The notes under the pieces are model-generated. The model saw only the letters and a list, made by a program, of their open reading frames with translations, was not told the DNA's origin and did no database searches. Source: Neonectria sp. B-13 (taxonomy: Eukaryota > Ascomycota > Sordariomycetes > Hypocreales > Nectriaceae). Taken from it: a DNA stretch of 64,000 nt. The translations under genes and the position numbers were made by a program. How positions within the stretch are numbered: the first letter of the stretch is position 1; every line of letters starts with the position of its first letter. Below, in pieces: positions 46,474 through 57,045 of this stretch. The stretch covers positions 310,001 to 374,000 of the forward strand of contig NOKP01000017.1 in assembly GCA_002682825.1 (NCBI GenBank). Direction: 5' to 3'.

Positions 46474-48335
46474 CTACTGATCATCGTTGATATCAATGAC
46501 AGTCTTCTTCCACTGGCGAGCCGGGATCTTGCGCTTGAACATGATGTCAATCTCACGGTAGGAGCGATTCTTCATCTCCGGTATGTAGAAGAACGCCATG
46601 ACTGTGCAGATAAGACCAGTGGCACCCCAGACGTAGCCGCACTTGCCGCCCATATTTCCGTACTGTTGTTATGTTAGCATCCGTCATTCTAGAAACATCG
46701 TGTCAAGGCAGTCTTACCTCGGGGTTTAGCATGTAGCTTGCGATGAAGATGCAAGGAATGTTGACAATGTAATAGCAACCGCGACCGATACCAGTTGTCA
46801 GCGGCCTGAGGCGAATGGCGGAGGTTTCTCCGATGATGACCCATGAGGCAGGAGCCGGGCCGAGGGTGAACAGGACGGAGACGATGAGACCAAGTGAGGC
46901 CTGGGCAAGAGAGGCGGCATTCGACAGTCCAACAGAGCCTGCGATGCCGAGAGCAATAAGGAAAACGACGTTGATGCCCGAACCCCACACGTAGATCGTC
47001 CGGCGGCCGAGGTATGTTGTGAGAATCCAAGACAACATGACCATGACAGTTTGCAGGGCGGAAGTGATGAGACCCAGGGCGAACGCTGTGTCAGTCTTGA
47101 TACCGGCCTCTGTGCGTTGTGTTAGTCTATACATTCGCGTTAGAGAGGACGAAGGGGGGTACTTTACGTTTGAAGAAGTAAACAGCCTGGTTTGCAATAA
47201 GGTTACCAGTGAGGTTTTGGGCCGCGTACACACCACACACAATGAGGGTGCGGTAGCGGTCAGTGCCCTTGAAAAGTTCCAGAAGACTGGGCTCCTTATC
47301 GGACGTCTCAAGCTCAATAGTACGACGCATCATGGCGACGCTCTCGCTCGCGTTCTCGATCTTCGATGAGCGTCCTAGCCGGCCCACGGCGTGAGCTGCG
47401 TCATCGAGACGCCCCTTTCGAACCAGCCACCAAGGTGATTCTGGTGCGCAGAAGATGAGGATAGCAAGAGGTGTAGGGAACATCCACTGCAGTGCAATAG
47501 GAATTCTAGGGTACAGATATAAGCGAAGCCTTCTATAGTAGAGTGGGGGGGAACGAACCTGTATGCGTCCTCAGAGTCATACTCATTATACACATAAGTG
47601 ATAGCCCCCACAATGATGGCCCCGATGGCCCAGAACATTTGCAGCATTTGTGTGGCGGGTGCTCTTAGCTGGATCGGCACGATCTCGCTGCAGTACGCTG
47701 GCGCGTTGGCGATGAAGATGCCCCATGGAATACCCTCAAGAAGCTGGGCGAGCAACATGATGGGAAGCGACTTGGCGAAGTAGAAGATGAAGATGAAGGC
47801 ATTAAGCAGCATGAGACCGGAGATGGTCGCCCAACGGTATCCAATGCGGCTGGTGAGAGGGCCAGCGAGGACGACGCCAACGAGGGCGCCGAGTGGCCCG
47901 CCCACCTGAAGCGCCGACTGCCACTTGCTTTCAATAAAATAATTGTTAGGATCATCTGGGGTTGTGATGCCGTACTGCCTTTCGAACTTGGGGACTGCGA
48001 TGAAGTTGCCTATGAGGAAGACACAGTACGACTCCATAATCTTGCGACGAGGTTAGTTGTAAGTCCATCATTCGAGAGCAAATTGGACACAAAGGTGGAA
48101 GGGAGCAGCTCACGATTGTGCATGACATGACGAAAGCCCACAGGCTGGCCATGGGGTAAGCCTGAACAGCTTGCAGCACGCCCATGTTGTGTTCGGCGTT
48201 CTCTGCCTCAATCGCGTCGGCCTTGTAGTCGGCGGCACGCGCCTTCTCATCGAGATCGGTGCCATGGTCGACGGGGTTGTGCCCCTCAACCTCGAGGAGG
48301 CTGCTGGGCGACTTTGAGGTGACGGGGTCACTCAT
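46474..48335 (-). CDS. MFS maltose/alpha-glucoside permease family (540 aa)
   Basis: Complement of exons 48114-48335, 47559-48040, 47168-47505, 46718-47109 and 46474-46662. Maltose permeases are twelve-helix proton symporters. Seen: an acidic N-terminus with NAEHNMGVLQAVQAYP, then IMESYCVFLIGNFIAVPKFERQYG, LQVGGPLGALVG, the loop LTSRIGYRWATISG, PESPWWLVRKGRLDDA after helix 6, QNLTGNLIANQAVYFFKQAGI across the third junction, and a C-terminal IPEMKNRSYREIDIMFKRKIPARQWKKT. All are typical of the fungal MAL group. The promoter carries four 32-bp tandem repeats at 48664-48791. The sugar could also be trehalose, sucrose or turanose. Confidence 0.9.
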
Positions 48336-48663
48336 GTTGAATGGTATTTGCCTGGTTGAGTTGAATCACACACAGTATGGGTGAGGAGGACAAGGAAAGA
48401 GAAACAGGCGGGGAAGGCTGCTGCCTTTCATACTTTTCGTCCTCTCTCGCTGTCGTCCATTCTGGAGGAGATCCGCCTGGGATATAACCCTGCGGGGTAG
48501 CACTGGCCGAGCGGGTTAGATGACCCCGAGGGGTGTCTACTAGTCTAAATTTGATGGACTTGGAGAACACAACCTGTTCGAGGGGCCCCGGACTTGACTT
48601 GAATGCGTGCGGGGGCTCAAAAGCTGGGGTCAGTTCAGGTTGTAACCGGCCTAGCAACGTGGT

Positions 48664-48791
48664 GATACCCGCACGAACAGGGGAACTTAGGCTTCGATAC
48701 CCGCCCGAATGGAGAGACCTGCTCTGTGATACGCGGGCGAATGGAGAGACCTGGGCAGCGATATGCGGCCGAATAGGGGGACGGTCTAGAG
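48664..48791 (-). repeat. four tandem 32-bp repeats in the maltose-permease promoter
   Basis: Units begin at 48664, 48696, 48728 and 48760, each with GATA then a C/G-rich CGAA block and a GGRGRGAC-like block. Units 2 and 3 share CGAATGGAGAGACCTG. The period is exactly 32 bp. They lie 329-456 bp upstream of the ATG at 48335 and contain CGG and GATA-type cores, so regulator binding is plausible. Confidence 0.75.
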
Positions 48792-49577
48792 GTCCAACCC
48801 AGCACATGTTGGCGGGGAAATTCTTCCGAGCAAAAAAGAACAAGCTAACCCGCATTCCACCTACACACTAAAAGTACCCCGTGCAGGCTTACAAGGGCTA
48901 AAAATGGCTGGCTAACCAGGCTAAGGTCTAGTCCCCTGCTCGTTACAGGCCACAGTAGCACCGAGCATAGGAGTAGCACCGAGCATGGCAGCATGGCAAC
49001 ACGGCACCGGCGATCCGACATCCTACTCGTTAAATCATCAATCGCAACGTCCAGTATGAAGTACACTGCTCGCTATAGGCTACAGCCGCCGCCCTTCTTT
49101 AGGCTATAGCCCCGTGCAAAAGTTCCAACAATTTCCCAATTTCCCCCCCCCTTACATCTCGAGCCGTGACATAATCACATTCACATGGTAACTTCATCAC
49201 GCGATAAGGTGCAGGCATTACTGCGTTTTCATTGGCTAGGTACCCTTTTTAATAATTGGTCCAATCCAGCCCAAGATAAAAGGATATTTCAGGGACTGAT
49301 AAAGTCCAACAAGAAGTTAGCAAGATCATCATCAGTTTGAGCAATGAATTTAAGAGCTAAATTCGATTGTGTTTTCAGCTACTTTGAGCTTTTCCTCTTA
49401 ATCGAGATGCCCTTAGACTCCTGGTTCTTTCAGATCTGAAATTGCTGGTGTTTTGCCCGACTTTTGACTTGCCCTCGCGGAAGCCTAAAGACACTTCATA
49501 TCCCTTCCCTACAGCAACCCTATAGTAGTTGGGACAGTTCGATGTTTTCCCTCGTCACTGGCTTTGGGTCGCCTTCA

Positions 49578-49760
49578 CTAACATATTATTCATACCTTGT
49601 GAGATTATAAAACTAATATTAAAAACGTAAATATCCATTCATAAAGTGAATAGCATCCTAAGAATAAGAAGTTATTTAATAACATTACCAGGATTATAAT
49701 TAATATTCGGGAGATTTTATATATTAAATAATTAGCTCTTATATTTTAGTTCTCATACCT
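49578..49760. other. AT-rich island
   Basis: About 180 bp of strongly AT-rich sequence with many TpA steps in otherwise balanced DNA. It could be a repeat worn by RIP-type C-to-T change, or simply a spacer. No terminal repeats were seen. Confidence 0.45.
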
Positions 49761-50554
49761 CAAATGTTGAGATCTCCAGCCCTCCAAATCGCAAGGCATA
49801 TTCCCTCTGACTTTTGGTATGGTTGCTGTTGGTGACAATTGTTTCGATTCTGAGCTGTTTGATATGTTCGTTGAAGCCGCCTAATGACCGCAAGCTCGTG
49901 CAGTTGGGTGTTCCATCCATGGCCATATTACTGGATTCCTCTGGCCTTATATGCGTGCCTAAATGTTGTTACATCCGTGTCGACATGGTGACTCCGCCCA
50001 GAAGGTCTAGACTGACCGTTTTAGTTAGGGAGCTGGGAGGTGCACATGTCATTGCGTCTCGCCAGTCATACAATGAGCCCAAAGAGGTCGCTGATAGCAG
50101 ATGTCACAAGACGTTCATGCTTTGAAGAGGGAACTTTGCGCGGAGCTACCGCCAATGACGGGGCACATCATCATGAGTGCCGACTGTATGGCTGGCCACC
50201 AAGATGGACTGATCGCCGTTTTCATTGCAACCATAGATGAAGATCAAGGAAGTCTAAAACGAGTGCCAGAGTTACAGTCAATGAGCAGCCTGCAGGCTGC
50301 CCAGAGGTAATGCAGACATATCCAATTGATGTCAAGTATCGAGTTTAAGAATTAAGAGTTACCTCTCTTTCAGGTCAATTTTTGAGTTGGAAATTTATGA
50401 TCATTTGCAACAAGATAGATATGATTGCGTATATGCTTTAATATTCGTGATATGAGTGGGACGTGGCGTTGAGTGTTACGAACGCTTCTATAAGAAGTCC
50501 ATCAACCCCGACTCAAGGGAATATTCCCAAGATGCCCAGGCGTCGAACTCAAGC

Positions 50555-51742
50555 TCACTTCTCGTTTTTATCCTCTTCGCTGGAGGTTTCCGCTGATGAC
50601 TCTCGGGAGAGAGGTCGTCTGACTGTTGCTTTTTGCGCTTCTGTGGCGGCGCCATGAGCAATTGAGGGACGATTCGAGACCATGGTACGAGTGGAAAGGA
50701 GGGTTATTGTATGCAGGTTGCCGTTGATGGTAGCATCTGAGAGGAGTCCAATCACCGCCTCGTTGCCTCTCGCGGCCGCCCGCTCTAGCATGGTCGATCC
50801 GTAGTGGTCTTTGGAACACGGGTCGACTCCATATCCCAAGAGTACCTTTACCATACCCGCATGCCCGTTCTCTACCGCCCAAGACAGCGATGTCCGGCCG
50901 TAGTTGTCACTGGAGTCTGGATCAGCCCCTTGTTCTACAAGGAGCTTGACTGTCGCCTCGTGTCCGGTCCTCGCGGCTAACAGCAGCGGTGTTTGGCCGT
51001 AATCGTCCCTGGGGCCTAGTTCGACGCCCTTCTCGACGAATAACTCAACCACCACCCCATGCCCCCCCGCAGCGGCCCAAGACAGCGGTGTTTGTCCACT
51101 GTGGTCCCTAGGCTCCGCATCGACACCCTCCCGAAGAAGTAGCTTGACTACCGCTTCGTGCCCTGCCGCTGCCGCTAATGAGAGCGGTGTCCGTCCGCCA
51201 AGGTCCCTGGATTCCAAGTCAACCCCCTTCCTAAGAAGTAATTTGACGACTGCTTCGTGTCCTGCTGCAGCAGCCCGTGAAAGCGGGACCTGTCCGTAGT
51301 CGTCTTTCGAGGCGGCATCGGCATCCTTCTCAAGCAATAACTTGAGTACTGACTCATCACCTCCCGCTGCTGCCCAAGATAGCGGTGTCCTGCCGTCATC
51401 ATCTTTCGAGTCTTTTTCAGCACTCTCGTCTAGAAGGAACCTGACCGTGACTTGGTGGCCGTTTCTTGCCGCTAGCAAGAGCGGTGTCTGACCATGATTG
51501 TTGGCAGCGTGAACATCGCCTCCATGGGCTACCGACTTTTGTACTGTGGCGTCTTGCCCATTTTCCGCAGCCCACAGTATTGCCGAGCTTCCAAACCATT
51601 GTGCGTTGTGGCTGTAGAGATATGGCGTCAGAAATGTGTGGAGGAACCGATTTGCTTGGCTGAATATGCTGATATCTCGTTCCGATTCCAGGTTCTGCGC
51701 TATAGAATTGAGCAATTCATTTGGTAAATCAAGCAGCGGCAT
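50555..51742 (-). CDS. F-box and ankyrin-repeat protein (395 aa)
   Basis: Single exon. The first ATG in frame is 51742. Residues 1-45 form an F-box (LLDLPNELLNSIAQNLESERDISIFSQ), then WAAENGQ starts a run of eight to nine ankyrin repeats with the consensus D-x-x-GxTPLxxAAxxGHExVVKLLLxxG. Two neighbouring repeats are almost identical (AAAAGHEAVVKLLLR), a sign of recent repeat duplication or conversion. The C-terminal 50 residues are Ser/Thr/Glu-rich and disordered. Probably an adaptor of an SCF ubiquitin ligase or a protein-binding scaffold; partner unknown. Such genes expand in filamentous fungi. Confidence 0.82.
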   Translation of the reverse strand: MPLLDLPNELLNSIAQNLESERDISIFSQANRFLHTFLTPYLYSHNAQWFGSSAILWAAENGQDATVQKSVAHGGDVHAANNHGQTPLLLAARNGHQVTVRFLLDESAEKDSKDDDGRTPLSWAAAGGDESVLKLLLEKDADAASKDDYGQVPLSRAAAAGHEAVVKLLLRKGVDLESRDLGGRTPLSLAAAAGHEAVVKLLLREGVDAEPRDHSGQTPLSWAAAGGHGVVVELFVEKGVELGPRDDYGQTPLLLAARTGHEATVKLLVEQGADPDSSDNYGRTSLSWAVENGHAGMVKVLLGYGVDPCSKDHYGSTMLERAAARGNEAVIGLLSDATINGNLHTITLLSTRTMVSNRPSIAHGAATEAQKATVRRPLSRESSAETSSEEDKNEK

Positions 51743-52111
51743 TTTGAAGTTCGTAATTTGATGCGAAAGGCACAATAGGCGGACAGCGAAATGAATGAAC
51801 AGATTGCGGTCTTGGGGAATGGTGGTGGATTGTGCAGGAGGTAAGTTGATTCAGAATCCTGTCACCTGGTTTGTTTTAAGATCGGCTTGGACACAAGGCA
51901 GAGTCGGGCTACTAAGCGACAGAACCCTAACCCGAAATCCCACCGAGGTTACTCAGCTGGAACAACTACACAACTAACAGGATAGGACGAGGACCTTCCT
52001 CGAAAATATTAGGATTTAAAAGCACGGGGTGCATCTACGGCCTCTGTGCCTCCGCTAAGCTAGCATTCTGACTAGAAGGGGAAAATGGATCCACGAGCAA
52101 CGATAGCCGCC
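51743..52111. other. intergenic; promoter of the F-box/ankyrin gene
   Basis: No gene was recognised. It also holds the 3' region of the septin. Confidence 0.5.
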
Positions 52112-53762
52112 TCACTTCCCGTCGCCATCACCGTTCGCCTTAATCTTACTGTTCGCAGCTACGTCCTGCTGAGCCGCGGCGACCGCAGCTTCCCGATGAA
52201 TTCGGGATTCGATGTCGCGCAGCTGGGCCTCGCGAGCCAGCAGCTCCTGGCGCTTCTCGTTGATCTCTCGCTGAACCCTCACCTCAATCTCGCGGAATTT
52301 CTCTTCTTCTTTTCGCAGCTGCTCTTCCTTCAGGCGTAGTGACTGGGAAGCCAGATATTCAGGGGTTATGGATGAGTCTCTGTGAAATATATCCGTTAGT
52401 CAGAGCCAATTTGTGATACAGGCGCTATCAAGAAGAAAGCATAGATAACATACGGTTCGTCACCACCCTCCACGGTCTTCGAGAGCTTCTCAGTACGATA
52501 ATTCTCGTACAAGAAGTCATAAGTGATCTCCTTCAGATCCACCAGGTGGCTATGCAGTAGTGCGGATCGGATAGCTAGAAAATCTGAGTGGTGTGGGTTA
52601 TCCACCTCGACAATACCCCAGGGATATTGTCGGGCGCGGACTTTCCGGCCGCCAATCTCAACGACTTCTTCGCTCCCGACAATAGCGAAAGGCATCAGAT
52701 CCCGTAGGTCAGCGTTCTCTTGAACAGTCTCTTCGTCGTCCTCCTCGAGATCGTAGGGGAAGTTATAGATAGGGATGCGGTAGTGCTCGATGTCCTCCAT
52801 GATCAATTTCTTGGTTTGAGCTAGCTCGACGGGGGTGAGGGAGTCGGCGCGGCCAATTACTGGAATAACGTTGACGCGCGGAGCGAGGCGCTTCATGAGC
52901 TCGATATCAAGTTCGCGGAGGCTAGGAAGCGTCAGTGGCCGGAGGCACGCAGCGGGACGACTTGGTCAAAGGCCCTACGGCTGAACTGGCAGCTTAAGTA
53001 AATGAGAAACGTACCCGTGGCCGGTCGGAGTGATAAAGTAGAGCATGGCGTGAACTCTGTTATCCCTGAAGCGAGGATTACGCTTGATGCGCGACTCCTC
53101 CGCGAGATGATCGTCGTACTGTCGTTCAAGGTGGCCGACAATCTTTGAGAAGCTGCAATGGCCCTGTCAGTACTGCTGATCGCACCGAACTACGACAAGG
53201 TCAATAGTTAATATTTCTTACCTAGCCTCGTTATCAATCTCGTCTCCGAAGCCGGGCGTGTCGACGATGGTGAGGGAGATGCAAGTACGATCCTCCAGTT
53301 CTATATCTGGGATGCAGGTTAAGGTTAATCACTCGTCGAATGATTGGGATAGACGTACCAACAGTAATGGGGTTGATCTTAACCCCTTGCTGCGCGTGGG
53401 CGCCGCTCTCATCATCTGATTGCTTGTGCGCTAGGACGCTATTCCCACAGAGCATGTTGACGAAGGTGGTTCTGCCTGTAAAAACCAGTCAGCCTGTCCC
53501 AAAGAAGCCTTGTCCAGCCCGAGGGGTCGGCATCTGACGAACCAGTTCCTGATGCCCCGCAGACCATGAGGGAGAATTGAACGCCCTTCTTCACCGTCTT
53601 CTTCCGGCGGATCGTCTGTTGGAGAGAGTTTTCGATCAGCTAATGTGTGTTCATACCTGCGACGGCTAGCATTGAGTCTCACAACAGAGTTTCAAGCATC
53701 CGATACAGCTACAAAAGCTCGAGGGTGGCAGGGGACTGGACACAACGTACAGCAGAGGACAT
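52112..53762 (-). CDS. CDC11: septin, Cdc11/AspA type (386 aa)
   Basis: Complement of exons 53751-53762, 53543-53615, 53359-53475, 53222-53306, 53015-53152, 52454-52921 and 52112-52379. Septins are GTP-binding proteins that form filaments at the bud neck, septum and hyphal tip. Seen: VKKGVQFSLMVCGASGTGRTTFVNMLCG (G1 with Arg in place of the usual Lys, as in Cdc11), VDTPGFGDEIDNEA (G3), VIGRADSLTP (G4), NFPYDLEEDDEE and the septin unique element up to YENYRTEKL. A C-terminal coiled coil foll­ows (LKEEQLRKEEEKFREIE). The first exon encodes only MSSA (12 nt); I chose it because the donor GTACGT and the phase fit and nearer ATGs do not. That exon is the least certain part. Confidence 0.88.
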
Positions 53763-54502
53763 CGCGTGCAGTTGTATGTGGCAGCAGAGCCACGAGAAGA
53801 GCGGTATCAGGCGTCTCTCAGACAGGCTTCGCGGGTGTCAAGAAGTTATTTGGATTGGGAAGAGACGGTGGGACATATACATACATATGTATTTATATAT
53901 ATATATATAGGGGCGCGCCATTCCGTACGATCCATGGCCATCTTTTGTCATCCGCACCACCCGTTCTCCACCTTCCCGTCCCCAGCAAGAGCGCTTGAGA
54001 TGTTGACTGGCTGGCTCAAAGCATACCATATCCGGCTAGCGTATATCCGCATGCTGGTCCACTGTTGGCCTCGGTCATGGGTCAATCAGAAGGCAGGCAA
54101 TGCAGACTTAATTCGGCGAGAACTAATTAGTCATCTCACTCATCTCCTGAAAGATTTAGGCTTTTTTATTTAATTTATTTCTCGAGAACATTTGCTTTCA
54201 GATGTGGCTTGCCTTGCCCAAACTCATTGCTACACTCGGCTGCGTAGCGCAAGCTTCGAGTCAGTGGGAGGCCAAACACAACAGTTTTGCATCGGGCATG
54301 ATTAAGGCTCACTTAAGCCTGACGGCCCAAAGGCAGAGCGGCAACACTGTTTTTCTGCTGTCTGTGGATCAGGGCAATAGATCCCGCACCGCATTTAAAT
54401 ACCCATCCATGTCTACCAGGCTGGGTATACAGAAGCACACAAAAAAGATTATGATATACAAAATCAGTGGTTTATTTATAGATGTAGAAATATTAGAGAG
54501 TA
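53763..54502. other. intergenic; septin promoter
   Basis: No gene was recognised. It holds a TA dinucleotide run at 53893-53909 and the 3' end of the next regulator. Confidence 0.5.
53893..53909 (-). promoter_or_regulatory. TA-rich TATA-type element of the septin gene
   Basis: A TA dinucleotide run followed on the minus strand by TATAAATA, about 135 bp upstream of the septin ATG. It may be a TATA box or a microsatellite. Confidence 0.4.
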
Positions 54503-56287
54503 TTATACACAGTCAAATCGATCGGGGTCGGGGCCGCCTAGAAGTATCTGGCTTTTCGTGAAATACACAAAGTTTGCTTGTGTTTCACCATGCTCAGCCA
54601 GAAACCGTAGTTGCATACGCATCCAGTCTCGTTGAGCTTCTGGTACTGACGGAGAGCTACACGCAACATGGAGGGGCCATATAAGTGAAAATCTCCCAGT
54701 GTGTGTCGGGTCGCTTTCCTTGATCCCAGGCCGACTCGTTCTCTCCTGTTTGCTCCCTCCACTCGTGGCAGGAAGTTTCATCTTCGATAAGTCATACCCT
54801 AGAAGAAAAGGGACGCTTGCGCATATATCGTTTACCAACTCCATACTGCTTTCCTCAACTTCTCCCCCTTCGGTCGGGTCCATCGAGCCAGACATCCAAG
54901 AGATTGCGCGGATGAGCACTGACTGGACAATGAGCCGTGACACACGATAGAAATTCCAAACCCGAGCGGTGTAGATGTTGGGGTATCTGTGAACCCAACG
55001 TGGAGTGAAATCTGAGCTTGCTGGGTCGTTGACGTCCATGGCAGTTGAGTAGGACCAGGTCGTGGGAATAGTGCGTGCCCAGTCTGATATCTCACAATCT
55101 AGGGCCCTAGCACTGTGAAGCAAATCCTCAACGTCCTTTTCGCTAGCGTCTCGCGGTTGAGTAAACAGGCAGTTGCTTCGGTACTGGAGGTTGGGTATTT
55201 CGGCCGCCTTTGAAACGAGATGATATTCTGGACTCTCATGTGAAGATGTGGTCACATCTAGTATAGAGAAGACGTCGTCAATCGGCCGACATATTTGCAT
55301 ATGACTCAAAACCTGCCCATGTCATCGTTAGCATCACGCGTAACTACAGGATAGAGAAAGTGCTCTTACGACGCTTTTCCGAATAAACCAAAGCATGCTG
55401 CGTGACAGAGATGAGTGCAATTCACTAGCGCCACGAAACTTCACAAGAGCCGTAGCTCCGTCAACATGAGACCCCCATGCTGGTGTTGTGTCTGGATCCC
55501 GGAGCATAGTCTTGAGTGGTCATCAGTTTAGCATAGTCGCAGGCACCGTGTTTCAGAGCGTCGACAACTAACCTCATAGCCACAAAGGAGAAGAATGGCA
55601 TACAACGTCTGGTCGTTTTTCACTTTTGTGGGATCTTGAATGGCTTGTCCAATCGCTTTGATGGCTTGTCCGTATCGTTTCCTGCATAGCAGAGCTGCGT
55701 TTTGCACTAGCTTCGTAGAGGCGGCGTATGCTATTGCCTCTGTCGCCAAGCGCAAGGCAGAACCTGGATCGCTGCTGGCGTAAAGATTTGGTAGCTGTGA
55801 AAGAAGGTAGCGTACGGGATCTTCGTCCGACAGATTGTCCATTATCGTGTGATAGAAGTGGCTTACCACCGCGTCTTCCGTTGGCGGTGATAATCGATAG
55901 GCCAGAGTGACGCAATTTCCGTGCATCCATTTTGAACCGTTGCTTGCTGATATAGAAGCTGAGCTGCGGGTGCGTGCGTGCCATTGCCGGAACCTGGCCT
56001 GTGTATGGCTGGTCTCGTCACGGAACATGAGGTCCGATTGGTCCCGGTACCCAAGACATGTCTTGTTCGTCTTCACGCAACGTGAACACGCGGGATGCTT
56101 CTCATCGCACTTTTCATCTGTCAGCCACGTTCAACTGAAGCTGGGGCGGAGTTTCTGGCATACCCTTTTATGCAGTTTCCTAGACAGCCCTGCGTAAGAA
56201 TGGAGTCTCGTGGGGAATGTAGACCATTCAGCTAGAAGCTTACCTGCAGTTCTCGCACCCCCGACTAGGCTTCCCGCAGTAAACCAT
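54503..56287 (-). CDS. Zn2Cys6 transcription factor (515 aa)
   Basis: Complement of exons 56244-56287, 56164-56179, 55573-56109, 55370-55510 and 54503-55312. The start MVYCGKPSRGCENC and CDEKHPACSRCVKTNKTCLGYRDQ form a complete cluster (Cys11, Cys14, Cys21, Cys28, Cys31, Cys38). The six residues between the second and third cysteine depend on a 16-nt microexon (56164-56179). Exon 4 supplies AWGSHVDGATALVKFRG, a conserved segment of this class of regulators that lack the canonical fungal-trans signature. A polar 25-residue insert near SGGSKQERTSRPG may be disordered. No target can be assigned. Confidence 0.85.
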
Positions 56288-57045
56288 GAGTGGGCAATCG
56301 TGGCGAGCAAGGCCGCGACGAAGGACCTGGCCCGGCTTTGTTGTGTTTGTTTCAGGTTCGCGTGTTCCATCGCGCTATCGACCCACAGCCATGCGACCCC
56401 CCGCCTGAGGCTGCCAATAATCTAAGCGGGGCGGTACATACATGCCGGGGATACTACTAGTAGTAGGACGATCAGTGAGCGCCAGGCAAAGAAGGCTCAC
56501 TTCCGAGGAAGTCGTGAGAGTCTGCGACTGCCAGACCCGATAGGCAATAGGGGAGGGACTGGTGCATTTGTTCCATCGTTCTATGTGCACAACTTGTTAC
56601 GTCACATTCTCTCGAGGCGGCTGAGGTAGAGCGACAAGAACGCTAGTCTTCATTTGGTCAGCGGGTTTATCGATTTGATTGTTGTTGAGCTGGGCAGGGA
56701 TATGATTGGTTGTTCACATAGCAAACCCACTAAAGGGGCTGGGCTCACTCGAGCAGTCAAAGCCGGTCGCAAGCCGCCTTTCTTTTGTGGAAAAACAAGG
56801 CGCTTTCAATCACAACGATGTGCTACTATTGAGAAAATCCGCGTTTACTAAGTGTCGAGCACGAGATAGGCTGTTATTACTGGGATCCCAAGAGTAGGGT
56901 TCCTTACACTTTTGCCCAGTTTAGTACAGTGGTATTCTGTTCCACATCCAGATCAGCGCCGCCCTGGCCAACCGTGTCGGTGCCGATGCCGATCAGAAAA
57001 AACATCTACCCTAATGCTGCCCATAGATACTCATCGCCTAGCTCC
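56288..57045. other. intergenic; promoter of the regulator at 54503-56287
   Basis: No gene was recognised. It also carries the 3' region of the next sugar transporter. Confidence 0.5.

Larger units (their letters stand above)
48336..50554. other. gene-poor region (2.2 kb) with repeats and AT-rich island
   Basis: No supported gene. The left part is the maltose-permease promoter with tandem repeats; an AT-rich island follows at 49578-49760. A 69-codon ATG frame at 50101-50310 has a protein-like look but no partner or known motif. Confidence 0.5.

Noticed and set aside
49814..50310. small open frames in the gene-poor region
   Set aside because: One opens with TTG; the ATG frame at 50101 (69 codons) has no motif or partner. 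Could be a relic but not annotated.
53893..53910. TA microsatellite as a mobile-element end
   Set aside because: No inverted repeats or target duplications around it; better explained as a TATA-type promoter run.
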